Source of the DNA: Ceratotherium simum simum
Taxonomy: Eukaryota; Chordata; Mammalia; Perissodactyla; Rhinocerotidae
DNA: 64,000 nucleotides
NCBI RefSeq assembly: GCF_000283155.1
Contig: NW_004454195.1
Span: 1,968,382 to 2,032,381 of the forward strand
Direction: 5' to 3'
Below the pieces are notes generated by a model that did no database searches, had not been told where the DNA came from, and was given only the letters and a program-made list of their open reading frames with translations. Shown here piece after piece: positions 54,854 through 64,000 of this stretch. Every line of letters starts with the position of its first letter. Positions within the stretch are counted from its first letter, which is position 1. Both the position numbers and the translations under genes were made by a program.

Positions 54854-57151
54854 TATAGGATTTTATACAGGATATTTAACCATACTACCCTCATACTCAA
54901 AAATGATGTAAATTGTATTCCCACTGTTCAAAATCAACCTATATGGCAAATATGTAAAAACCTGACATACAAAAAAACCCTAATACACAACAGTCTAATG
55001 TATTAGTCCCATAGGTGGATTTTCACTCCACTAAGTATTAACTGTGGTTCTAAGCACTGATTCTGAAATGTTTAATAATAAAAATGGAAATAGCTTGTAG
55101 GGTTTTAACTTCCTTAACACAAATGTGAGGTTAATACAACAATTTAATTCAAAATTACCTTTATTTCAAGATATCACAACACATTTACATAGTTGCAATT
55201 TTTGTCTTTCTATTATCTGTATATGTAACAACTTGCTTCAAGGCTTTAAGATCAGAATTGTTTTATGCCTTTGTATCACACACCTAAGAGACTAATTATG
55301 ATTTGAGGTGAGTTTGGAAATAAACCAGGTCTCTGTATTCCCTATTCTGTGTACCACCCATTAGACCACCTCCACAGGTATCACTAAACTAATGAAAGCA
55401 AATCCTAAATTTAAAGAGAGTTTAATATTGCAATTCCAAAAAACAAAGCTGTGTACAACTCTCAAAATAACTCATCAACATAAACAGCGTTTTAATATGA
55501 AATTGTTTTAGTGGTTATTTATCAGTCTATGTTTATCAAGAATAAAGCAAGTGTTAATAGCATCCTAAAATGACATCTATTCCACAACATTTCCTTAGAG
55601 GCCTTCCAAAGACAAAGACAGCCTGTTAAGAGTATCAGTCCTTGTGCTTACTTGTACTGTTAAACAGCAGATATGGTTGCTTGCTTACTCACATAACTGA
55701 GTGTTTGGTATTCTATCACTTCACTTTCAAATAGCAGTTCATGTGCTCAGTCTGTTTTAAAACTGCTAAACTTCCTATTTTTTTTTGGCATAGTCTGTTT
55801 TATTATTTAAGAGAAGCTTCATGTAGGAAGCATCCTGCTATCACCAAAGCAGAGCTAGTTAACATTTTGAAACCATACTTGATCTAACCACCTTTAAGAG
55901 TTTTACAGACCATCAGTAACTTCCCTTTATCAGACTTATGAGGTAGTTGCATTTATTTTCCCTTTCATGAGGAAAATTATAACTTATAAAAAAAATTATT
56001 TTACCCAAGCCCATAAACTAAGTGAGTATCACTACAAGGAAAAATCACCAAAATTCTATCCTAATGCCTGATATCTCAGTCAAATCAAATTTTGCCCTCT
56101 GGCCTTCCACTTCCTCCTATGTCACAGTTAAGTAACATTTATTACCTATTTTACAGTGATAACATATGACCAAAAATAGCAGCAGAGTGCTCTGAGTTGT
56201 GCCAAAGCAGAGTGCCCCCATGAAATCTAAGTATTATTAAAGGTACTTTATCTTGAAAATCATCACACAGATTTATGATGCTAGGGAGTGCTGTGTGTTC
56301 ACATTCCGACAACCACACCATAAAGCATACTCCTGATCCAGAGGTGCCAAGTGAGCCACTTGGTACCCAAGACAAGCCCAGCCTGTTTCTGCCATTCTAT
56401 TCTACACCTTCCCTCTAATGGCTGCTCATAACCACACATGGGAGTGGGGAAAATTTTGCTTGTAACTTCATTTATTTTCTTTCAAATCAGCTATTGGAAT
56501 AGGATTTTTATTCCTATCACCAAACCCACGTGGTAAATGGACCCCTAAACTTCCTCAAATGACATCAATTAGGGTATGAGGCACCCCCAACATAAGTAGG
56601 GTATGCATATTCTTTTATTACTACTGTATTTGTAGTGCAAGAGCTGCTCTGGACACTCTGGAATCTTCCAAGAATGCTACTTTTGGAGGCAAGTATAACT
56701 GTAATGTTCTACTGCATAACTGTATTTAACCTCCAGAAAATATAAAAAAGGTAGTTAAGATGTTAAGTAGGATAGCAGCTTTGACACTTACAACTATTAG
56801 CCATTTGTTTTAAACCACAGTCTCTGATTGTGAAAACAAAAAGGATCACAATTCTAAAATTTATCAAACTCCCTTGTTTTAGGAAGCCCATCGGTCAACT
56901 TTTGAGGTGCTGGCATACAGATTAGCTGGGCTACATCCATCTTCCTTTAGTACAGCCATCTACTCTCAAAATCAGGGAATGACCAGAGCAGCTATAGAAC
57001 AGGAACATAATGGAAACACTTCCTTTCAACTCAACTTCCAAAGGCTTTAATCATAGCCAAGCAAACAAAAATAGTTTCAGGGGTCAAGAAAGTAAAATCT
57101 TGATTAATTGGAATCCATATAAAGCTGATGTTAAATGATCATTTCCTTCTT

Positions 57152-57157
57152 TTTATT
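57152..57157 (-). terminator. Candidate MRS2 polyadenylation signal
   Basis: First AATAAA on the - strand downstream of the MRS2 stop, giving a 3' UTR of about 0.6 kb if used. No experimental support. Further hexamers lie beyond it (for example near 56506 and 55160). Confidence 0.3.
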
Positions 57158-57739
57158 CACCTTTATATAAAAAGAGGACAGATACAAGAACATAAGGTTA
57201 TATCAAAAATTGACTTAAAGCACAAACTTCCGGTCCTTGTTTTAAAGTTGATATATATTTTGCTAGCTTTTCAGTCACCTGAGAGTCAGGAAATTCGAAA
57301 GGACCTGATTCCCTGTACCGACTAAAAACTACGGCTACCTGATCTTGTAACTGTGGGTTTGTCAAGTTTCCAGGCTTCATTCGGCATGAAATCGCACTTT
57401 TCTTGATATGTATAAATAAAATAAAATCTATTCTTTTGTTAAGTTAATCTCTCCATGCCTCACATCGTGTCTATAAAAACAGCTTTTTAAGTTTGTAGGA
57501 AATAGAATTTTGGCCTTTTACAAAGCAAGCACCTTGCTGCTTTACTCAGAATTCTTAATTGCAGAAAATGCAATTAAGTTCCAGTATGATGACTGCCATA
57601 GTATTTTTACCACAGACTTATAATTTAAATGTCAGTGATTTTTTTCAAGACTCTGACTCTATAAAAGAAAGTATTAAAAGAGTATCTGAAGTTTCCTGTG
57701 ACTACCATAAAAAATAATTCAGCATCCACCAGGTTGTTT

Positions 57740-57850
57740 CTAACGGTTTGTGAGGAGGCTCCTGCTTGATCCAAGTCCATCCGGCCTGAAGGTGTGTTTC
57801 ATTTCCATCCTTCTATCTGCCTGGAGAGTCTTTTTAGGTAAAGAGGCCAC
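57740..57850 (-). CDS. MRS2: MRS2 terminal coding exon
   Basis: Reading leftwards, acceptor ACTTAG is followed by VASLPKKTLQADRRMEMK and, after a few residues, GLGSSRSLLTNR and stop TAG (57742-57740). This matches the basic C-terminal tail of vertebrate MRS2, which faces the mitochondrial matrix. It joins in phase 0 to the exon at 58396-58509, giving LEAPLPPVVASLPKK across the junction. 111 nt. Confidence 0.93.
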   Translation of the reverse strand: MASLPKKTLQADRRMEMKHTFRPDGLGSSRSLLTNR

Positions 57851-58395
57851 CTAAGTAAAGCAGCAAAATTAATTCTAGTTTGTGTCTTTCTTAAAAGAAA
57901 AGCCACTAGTAAAATGATATAATGTGACTTCTAACGAGGGAAGGACTGCCAGCCATGCGTCAGTGTCTGAAGACTTACTCCAGTGTGTAAATTACAAGTA
58001 GAAAGATAAGAAAAAGGAGGTAAACTTCCTAAGTTTTCTTAATGAGAACACTATAAACGTTCTCTACATTTCAATTTTGGTTATGACAAATCCTGCATCA
58101 CAATTACTAACAGATATCTAAATGTATAATGCTCGTCACAGTGTTCCACACAAAATATTTCTAACTTGTTATGCCAGGCGCTGTGCTAGTAAGTGCCTTA
58201 CACATATTATTTAATTCTCCCATTAACACTATGAAGTAGGTGGTACTGACTTGACAGATGGGGAAACTGAGGGAGGCTTTGAGAAATTAAATAACATGCT
58301 CAGGATCACAAAGCCTGTGACACTGTGCCCAGGTTGACATCAAAACCAAGATTGTGACCACCCTGCTACACTGCTGTGAACCAGACCCTTCATAC
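57851..58395 (-). other. MRS2 last intron
   Basis: This 545-base intron has donor GTATGA right after the LEAPLPPV codons and acceptor ACTTAG. About 220 bases of it, at the donor end, are an old MIR. If it were retained, translation would stop two codons into it (V, TGA). Confidence 0.85.
58160..58382 (-). repeat. MIR SINE beside an MRS2 splice donor
   Basis: GCCAGGCGCTGTGCTAGTAA, ATTTAATTCTCCCATTAACA, CAGATGGGGAAACTGAGG and GACATCAAAACCAAGATTGT. On the MRS2 strand it reads in sense and begins about 14 bases after the end of the TM2 exon. Confidence 0.8.
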
Positions 58396-58509
58396 CACAG
58401 GAGGCAAAGGAGCTTCGAGTTGTCGTCCAAGGAATGACAGTAAACGCCTCCAGATCAGGCCACTCCCCATGAACATGATTCCTGTAATCAGCCAAAACAC
58501 TCTATGGTC
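58396..58509 (-). CDS. MRS2: MRS2 exon with second transmembrane helix
   Basis: Encodes DHRVFWLITGIMFMGSGLIW and RRLLSFLGRQLEAPLPPV: the acidic loop end, TM2 and the following basic stretch of the CorA/Mrs2 magnesium channel. Acceptor CTTTTAG, donor GTATGA, 38 codons, phase 0 at both ends. The donor is usable but not a strong consensus. Confidence 0.95.
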
Positions 58510-59889
58510 CTAAAAGGGAACATAGTTAATTTCAATCACAAAAGTCTTGGTTCCTTAGAGAGAAAATTCCCTGAACTATTACTGCCCCAGAGTCTAAAAG
58601 AAGCCTTTGTACAGCTCTTTCCTACAGAAAAGAGCTCAGAACAAGTCCTCGATAGCACCCAAAGACCAAGAATCAGAAAATAAGTCAAAAGAGAAACAAT
58701 ATAAAAGGTTTTAAATATTTTTAATCATCTATAAACCAAACATAACTGCTTTTACTTTGTGTTTCTTCGTTTACATGCATACACATTTTAATAGTTATAA
58801 TCACATAGGACATACAACTTAAATTTTTTGCTTATAGCCATTTTCCAAACTGTGAGCTGAGGTGCCTTACGCATCACAGCACCCCAGAATATTTTAATTT
58901 TCAAGGGAGACACAGTGACATGGGTGGAATACCACGAGAACTACTGTTCTTAAGTTGTTTTGACTTTACTACATAAAGTTAACTGTTACGTAACGTAACA
59001 TGAAGGAAACTATAACAATAAAAAACTTTTGGTCTAGAGATGCTGTGAAAAAATTACTAAGACATTAAAAGCATCATGAACCAAGAAAGTTTAGGACCCT
59101 CTGACTTGCAGTAAACATTTTTCCTCACTGTCATTTTCAAAATTGTAATATTTTTGCAGTGTAATGTTCTTAGCTCATGCCTTTATATACAGAATCACAG
59201 AATTTATAGTTCATCTCCCACCGGAAAGGAATCCCATCAACAGCTATGCTATTAGTTGGTTATCAACCATGGCTTGGTTAGTACCAGTGATCGAGAGCTC
59301 ACTTTCCCTCAAGGTAGCCTGTTACACAGGGATCATCTATCACTGACAGAAATGTATGTCATATACTGAGCAGAAATCTGCCTCCTTTTAACAGAAGTTC
59401 GATGTAGACAGAACATGTTAGGAAGACAAGTGCTAACATGAATTAACTGTTTTTGGATGGTAAACACATTTCCAGTTATCTAAAAAGAAGGCCCTAATTT
59501 ATTAAGTAAAAATTCTGTTTAAATGCGATTTAGTATACACAGATGATTACTGTTCTTTGCTGTATACTGGTTCTGTAATCCCTTATAAATCAAAAGTCTG
59601 GGATGCCAAAATGTGATAAACTTGAAAGGTAAGCAAGTCAGAGGCAAACAAGGTCAAAATTCCATGTGTCAATAAAATACACACAAAACACATTGCGAGA
59701 CCTCTAGGAGATTAAGGGAAGGGACAAGTGTGTCTGAGAGCTGGAGATCTACTGCTCCCTCTGCTCTGGGTGTGCCCTGCAGTACTTTTTTTACCTAATT
59801 TTCAAACTCATGGTAGTCTTTATCTCCTCCACCATTTAGTCTACCCACATCACTTAGAAATAGAACACCCTCATGTGTCAGAGGCTAAA

Positions 59890-60905
59890 AAAGCACTAAA
59901 AACTGATGAGGACATGTCAAAAGTACCCAGAAGCCAGCATGAAAGGGCCAATTTGAGCATCAAAATACATAACGACAGTAACAGATTATAACTCATTGAC
60001 TAAAATAAGACCCCATGAGTCCATACTGATATAAGTGAATAAATAACTAGGAGAGAATGGAATGCTCTACTTTACAATGAATAAATGTAGAAGGAGTGAT
60101 AGAATTAGAAAATCATCACTTGGTAACCATCAGAGTAATGTTTGATTCAGGCATGAATCAATTTTGGATCAAGTTGTGGATGCTAAAACTAGAGGGTGAA
60201 AATTTAACCAATAACCAATTTAACCAATAAGTATTTTCACATACTCTCAAAGTATCTCCCTACAAGATACTTAATTCCAAAGAGAAAGAGAAACTTTATA
60301 GAAAGAAAGTAGGTAGAAACCACCTTAACCAAATGATCAAAGTTAGTATCAACAGTAATGGGACAAATCGACATCATGTGTCTCCTGATGGGATTCAATG
60401 TAAAAAACACACTGACAAAATGCATAACCAGAATTTAACAATGAAGAAAGAGTGTCGAGGGCCAAATAACGGACCTGTATTCTTTGTGAAATGTCCAGGC
60501 CATGAAAGACAAAGATGAAAGAACTGGCCTAGATTAAAGGAGACTCAGGAGACAGGACAAGTATAGGCAACATGGGATCCAAGCTTTTCTTTGAGATGAA
60601 GAGCACTACTGAGACAAGTGGCAAAATCTGGGTAGGGTCTATAGACTGGAAAACAGTATTATTTCAATGTTCATTTCCTGATTTTGACAACCGTACTGTG
60701 GTTATGTAAGATTAGGAAATACATAATGAAATATTTATAGGTAAAGGGGCATCACATTTGTTGCTTACTCTCAAATGGTTTAGAAAAAGAAGTATATATA
60801 GAGACAGAAGGATAGACAAAATGTGATAAAATGTTAGGTGTTTGAAGAATATGGGTGAAGGCTATATAGGAATTCTTTGATTATTTATCTTAAACTAAAA
60901 AGTAA
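59890..60905 (+). repeat. L1M 3' part
   Basis: GACCCCATGAGTCCATACTG, CCTGATTTTGACAACCGTAC, GTGGTTATGTAAGATTAGGA and TAGGAATTCTTTGATTATTT up to an A-rich end: sense 3' end of an old L1. Small ORFs here are repeat-derived. Confidence 0.7.
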
Positions 60906-61519
60906 AAAATGACAGTTTCTCCTATCCTAGATTCACCATTGTAAATATTAACCCTAACTACGTGGGAACAGAGACCTTTGACATCCATGGATTTAATGAA
61001 CATGTTTCAACTATTCTTCAGGAAACCTAGAGATGCACAATTGATAACTGATGAGGCACTGATCTGAATCTTGTTCTGAGGGAGCCAATCACCCAGCCAC
61101 TGAGCAAGCTCATTTCACTTCCTCCCACTCATATCTCATTCCAACTGGGTTGGCTCCATACCTAGGATTGCACATGCTAGAACTATCAGAAAGGAATTTC
61201 TAAAAATCCTTTTTTGCAAAATAGGTATTAAGTGAGGGAAAATACTAGAGTTAAGTATAAAAAGGAGTTAGCTTGTAGAGTAAGTATAGGTACATAAACA
61301 TGATTCTTAATAAAAATGATTTGGGAGAAAGACAGGAACCTGTACAAAGAGTTCTGTAGTCACAAATCAGGGAACTTGCAAAGGTCTTTGAAGTTATCTT
61401 CTGAGAACGTCAAGGGTAGGTCTATGTTGCACAAGATAGTTTGGTTACCTCCGAACTTTTAGTCTAGCTTTGGGCTTGAAAGCCTCTGACAGATTCCTAT
61501 CACACTTAAAATACACCCA

Positions 61520-62025
61520 AGCTCTTACCAGGCTCTACCAAATCAACACTGTCTCAACTTGTCTGTCCTTTGACCTCATTCCCTATCCCTCGCCACCTCA
61601 CACACCCTCTTCTGACCACTCGGGCCTTCTTGCTGTTCCTTGCACAAGCTCAGCTCATTCCTGCCTCAGCCTTTACATGTGTGGTTCCCTCTGCTTCAAA
61701 CACCTTCCCCTCAGCTCTTCCCACTTGCTCTTTTCATTCAGGTCCCTGCTCAAGTGTCACCTCCTCGGAAAGACCTTCCTTGACCACCCTATCTCTAAAA
61801 TGCTCCTCGTCTCACCTCTTCCTGGCATCCTCTATTTCTTTACTTGGCTTTATTTTTCTTTACGGCACTGATATATGTGTTTGTTTTCTCCCTCCTCTAC
61901 TATAATGTAACCTCCACAAAGGCAAGGACACTGCTGTACCCCCAGGGCTGAGAGCAGAATTTAGTATATAACAGGCACAAAAAATCTAATTCTGAGATGA
62001 ACGAACAAATGTATTACATTTATTT
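61520..62025 (+). repeat. L2 3' end
   Basis: TTCAGGTCCCTGCTCAAGTG, GAAAGACCTTCCTTGACCAC, ATAATGTAACCTCCACAAAG and CTGTACCCCCAGGGCTGAGA in L2 order. Explains the two overlapping ORFs of 111-133 codons at 61470-61905. Confidence 0.8.
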
Positions 62026-62059
62026 TTACCGTCTTGTTATAAGGAACATTAAAAATGAC

Positions 62060-62530
62060 TAAGACTGACTTTGCCTCAGGGAGCTCATGATCATGTACAG
62101 AGTTTGAACAACTGCAAATGTGAGGAAGTGACAAATGGGAAGTGTGAGATTACTTGGGCACATATGACAAGGGGAATAATTTTACTTGGCTAGGTTGGGG
62201 GTGCAATCAGTGAAGATTCTCCTTGGAAGTGGCACAGAAGTTGAGACCTGAGGGATAAGTAGAAGTAAACTAGACAAATAAATGGTGGGAGCTCAGGAGA
62301 GATGTGTGGAGGCAGTGTGAATGACAAGAAATACTGATGAAACAACTAACAACGAGGGCAAGGTGGCTGAGACAAGATGGAGACGTGGGCGCAGCAGACC
62401 AGGAAAAGCCGTACAGGCCAAGGAGTTGGGATTTTTGTCTTAAGGGCAATCAAAAGCCACTGAATAGTTTTATGCAGAAGAATGACTACCAGATTTGCCT
62501 CTTTTAAAGACCACTGTTTAAAAGAGAGTA
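62060..62530 (-). repeat. L2 fragment
   Basis: CAGGGAGCTCATGATCATGT at the left and GGATTTTTGTCTTAAGGGCA / AAAAGCCACTGAATAG at the right follow the reverse L2 order. Ends where the ERE begins. Confidence 0.55.
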
Positions 62531-62533
62531 GCA

Positions 62534-62791
62534 TGGGGCTGGCCCGGTGGCGCAAGCAGTTAAGTGCGCGTGCTCCGCTGCGGCGGCCTGGGGTTCACCA
62601 GTTCGGATCCCGGGTGCGCGCCGATGCACCGCTTGTCAGGCCATGCTGTGGCGGCGTCCCATATAAAGTGGAGGAAGATAGGCATGGGTGTTAGCCCAGG
62701 GCCGGTCTTCCTCAGCAAAAAGAGGAGGATTGGCAGATGTTAGCTCAGGGCCAATCTCCCTCACAAAAAAATAAAAAAATAAAAATAAATA
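62534..62791 (+). repeat. ERE SINE, two-arm form
   Basis: GGGGCTGGCCCGGTGGCGCA head, two TGTTAG arms, AAATAAATAAAA tail. Flanks AAAAGAGAGTAGCA and AAAAGAAAGTAGCA. MRS2 intron. Confidence 0.94.
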
Positions 62792-63014
62792 AAAGAAAGT
62801 AGCAGTCCTGAGAGATGATGTGAGTTGGACTAGGGAGAGAGCCTAGAGACAGAGAATAGAACTGTTGAATTAGGACACAGAATCCAGTGCCAGAGTGTCC
62901 TGAATGCACATTCACATTCATTTCTAGAAATCTTACAGGAAGATATTTTCTAAAACACAAGGCTACAATAAAATGAAACCCTGGGAATTCAGTGTTATAT
63001 TAATTTGGAAAGGC

Positions 63015-63230
63015 AGTAGAACAAAGTGGAAGATGCAAATCTTTGGGTTCAAATCCTAACTCTGTTATTTTCTAGCTCTGTGTCCTCGGGGCAAGTTACT
63101 TAAGATATCTGAGCCTCAGCTTTCTCATCTATAAAGTAGGGATAATACATCCATCTTCAGAGTTGTGATGATTGAGCCAAATAAAGCCTGCAAACTGCCA
63201 GGAGCGCTGCCTGACATATAAGAATTAAAA
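63015..63230 (+). repeat. MIR SINE
   Basis: TTTGGGTTCAAATCCTAACT, GGGGCAAGTTACTTAAGATA, GAGCCTCAGCTTTCTCATCT and GAGCGCTGCCTGACATATAA, in MIR order. About 300 bases from the MRS2 TM1 exon. Confidence 0.8.
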
Positions 63231-63524
63231 AAAATAAAAATCCTTTATTAACACTACCTCACAGCATAACACTGTTTTGTCAAACCTTTCCCATGTGTAG
63301 TTACGTTTTGAGAAACACAAGGTAACCCAAGCTATATTTATAGCTATGTTATAACAGGGTCCAACAATACTGCCTGAATTTTAAATGAAGTAGAGTATGT
63401 ATTTTATTTCACAAGGGGAGTATATGTGTTCAGACTTTCTTATTAAAATTCATTAAAAAAAAAACAACCTTCAAAACCTTAAAAAAATAACCCCTAGATT
63501 ATTGAAATAATACAGTATTCTCAC

Positions 63525-63642
63525 CTCTTCGAGGGACGATTCCAAATTCATTCCAAAAGCAACTCCCATTAGTCCAAAGAGCGAAAGAGAGAAGGTTCCC
63601 ATGGTCAACTGCAGGTTCAACCTCATCATCACATTACGGTGG
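63525..63642 (-). CDS. MRS2: MRS2 exon with TM1 and GMN motif
   Basis: Encodes HRNVMMRLNLQLTMGTFSLS, then LFGLMGVAFGMNLESSLEE: the end of the long helix, TM1 and the signature Gly-Met-Asn of CorA/Mrs2 channels (codons at 63546-63554), which forms the magnesium selectivity filter. Acceptor CTCCAG, donor GTGAGA, 118 nt. The first base completes a Ser codon split with the upstream exon. Confidence 0.96.
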
Positions 63643-63900
63643 CTGGAGAGGAGAACACCTCCTTAGATCAGAAAGGCCCAGTAACTATGCACAGAAAATG
63701 CACCAAATCATCTACTAAAGACCACGTGGATGAAATCTACACTTTAAAAAAAAAAAAGACACACTTCCATGTGGTAGTTATAGATGATAATGATGGTATA
63801 ATTCCTTCCAAAATGACAGTTCCTTAAAATCTTTACTACCTTATAATAATTATTTTATAAAGAAAGTACTTACTGATTGTTTTATATAATGCTTTCTTAC

Positions 63901-64000
63901 CTGTCTAGATTGATGAATATAATACTTTGTGAATCATCAATCAGTACCCTAAGTTCATGAGCTGCATTGGAAAGATCCTCAGCTAATCGATAGTAGTTTT
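63901..64000 (-). CDS. MRS2: MRS2 exon, cut by window edge
   Basis: Reads NYYRLAEDLSNAAHELRVL then IDDSQSIIFINLD, the matrix-side helical domain just before TM1. Donor GTAAGA follows AG of the split Ser codon. The exon's upstream end and the rest of MRS2, including the mitochondrial targeting part, lie beyond 64000. The 258-base intron 63643-63900 has an A run at about 63748 but no element I recognise. Confidence 0.94.

Larger units (their letters stand above)
52794..57739. other. Convergent 3' region of GPLD1 and MRS2
   Basis: This stretch lies between the two stop codons of genes that face each other, so it should hold both 3' UTRs. On the + strand, AATAAA hexamers occur at about 55077, 55319 and 55541. 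On the - strand the first canonical AATAAA below the MRS2 stop is at 57152-57157. Which are used is unknown, and the transcripts may overlap. Apart from one ERE (54552-54853) the sequence is AT-rich and largely free of repeats I recognise. The short ORFs here show no exon-like pattern. Confidence 0.6.
58510..63524 (-). other. MRS2 intron between TM1 and TM2 exons
   Basis: About 5.0 kb with no exon-like sequence found. It contains an L1M 3' part (about 59890-60905), an L2 3' end (61520-62025), an L2 piece on the opposite strand (62060-62530), an ERE (62534-62791) and a MIR (63015-63230). The rest is AT-rich unique sequence. Confidence 0.75.

Noticed and set aside
58396..58509. Apparent premature stop in MRS2 after LEAPLPPVV
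   Set aside because: The stop is inside the intron: GTG|GTATGA is a splice donor, and the tail continues in the exon at 57740-57850 in frame.
61470..61905. Two overlapping ORFs of 111-133 codons rich in Ser, Leu and Pro
   Set aside because: The DNA is an L2 3' end, so these frames are repeat-derived.
1..64000. An undescribed defence, mobile or biosynthetic system
   Set aside because: The sequence is fully consistent with an ordinary mammalian two-gene locus with repeats. I found no gene cluster or patterned array that calls for a new system.

Overview
This is vertebrate, specifically mammalian, genomic DNA: short exons with GT/AG junctions are spread through long introns full of interspersed repeats. 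At least 19 copies of an ERE-type, tRNA-derived SINE (equine repetitive element) indicate a perissodactyl (horse family, rhinoceros or tapir). The sequence alone does not settle which one. Older mammalian repeats (MIR, L2, L1M, MER5A, an MLT1 LTR and a MER2/Tigger-type DNA transposon) fill much of the rest.

The window is dominated by one gene on the + strand, GPLD1, which encodes glycosylphosphatidylinositol-specific phospholipase D. I could assemble all 25 coding exons from the ATG at 2765 to the TAA at 52793. Their lengths sum to 2526 nt (841 residues plus stop), every junction keeps the reading frame, and all exon edges have AG/GT sites. The protein has a signal peptide, a zinc-dependent phospholipase domain with the four histidines expected at 29, 125, 133 and 158, and a C-terminal FG-GAP beta-propeller with four Asp-rich calcium loops. 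The gene looks intact.

At the right end, on the - strand, lie the last exons of MRS2, the mitochondrial inner-membrane magnesium channel: a partial exon cut by the window edge, the exon with TM1 and the GMN motif, the TM2 exon, and the terminal exon ending at 57740. GPLD1 and MRS2 are therefore tail to tail, the same arrangement as in human 6p22. The roughly 4.9 kb between their stop codons should hold both 3' UTRs.

Layout: 1-2764 is GPLD1 upstream sequence with a possible liver-type promoter cluster at about 2560-2660. 2765-52793 is GPLD1. 52794-57739 is the convergent 3' region. 57740-64000 is the 3' part of MRS2. There is a 130-base run of N (15610-15739) inside an ERE SINE in GPLD1 intron 3.

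I found no prokaryotic-type system, CRISPR array, viral gene cluster or undescribed gene. The points worth a second look are splice-site and 5'-leader details of GPLD1, nested repeat insertions, a 44-bp tandem duplication, and repeat sequence lying close to an MRS2 splice donor.
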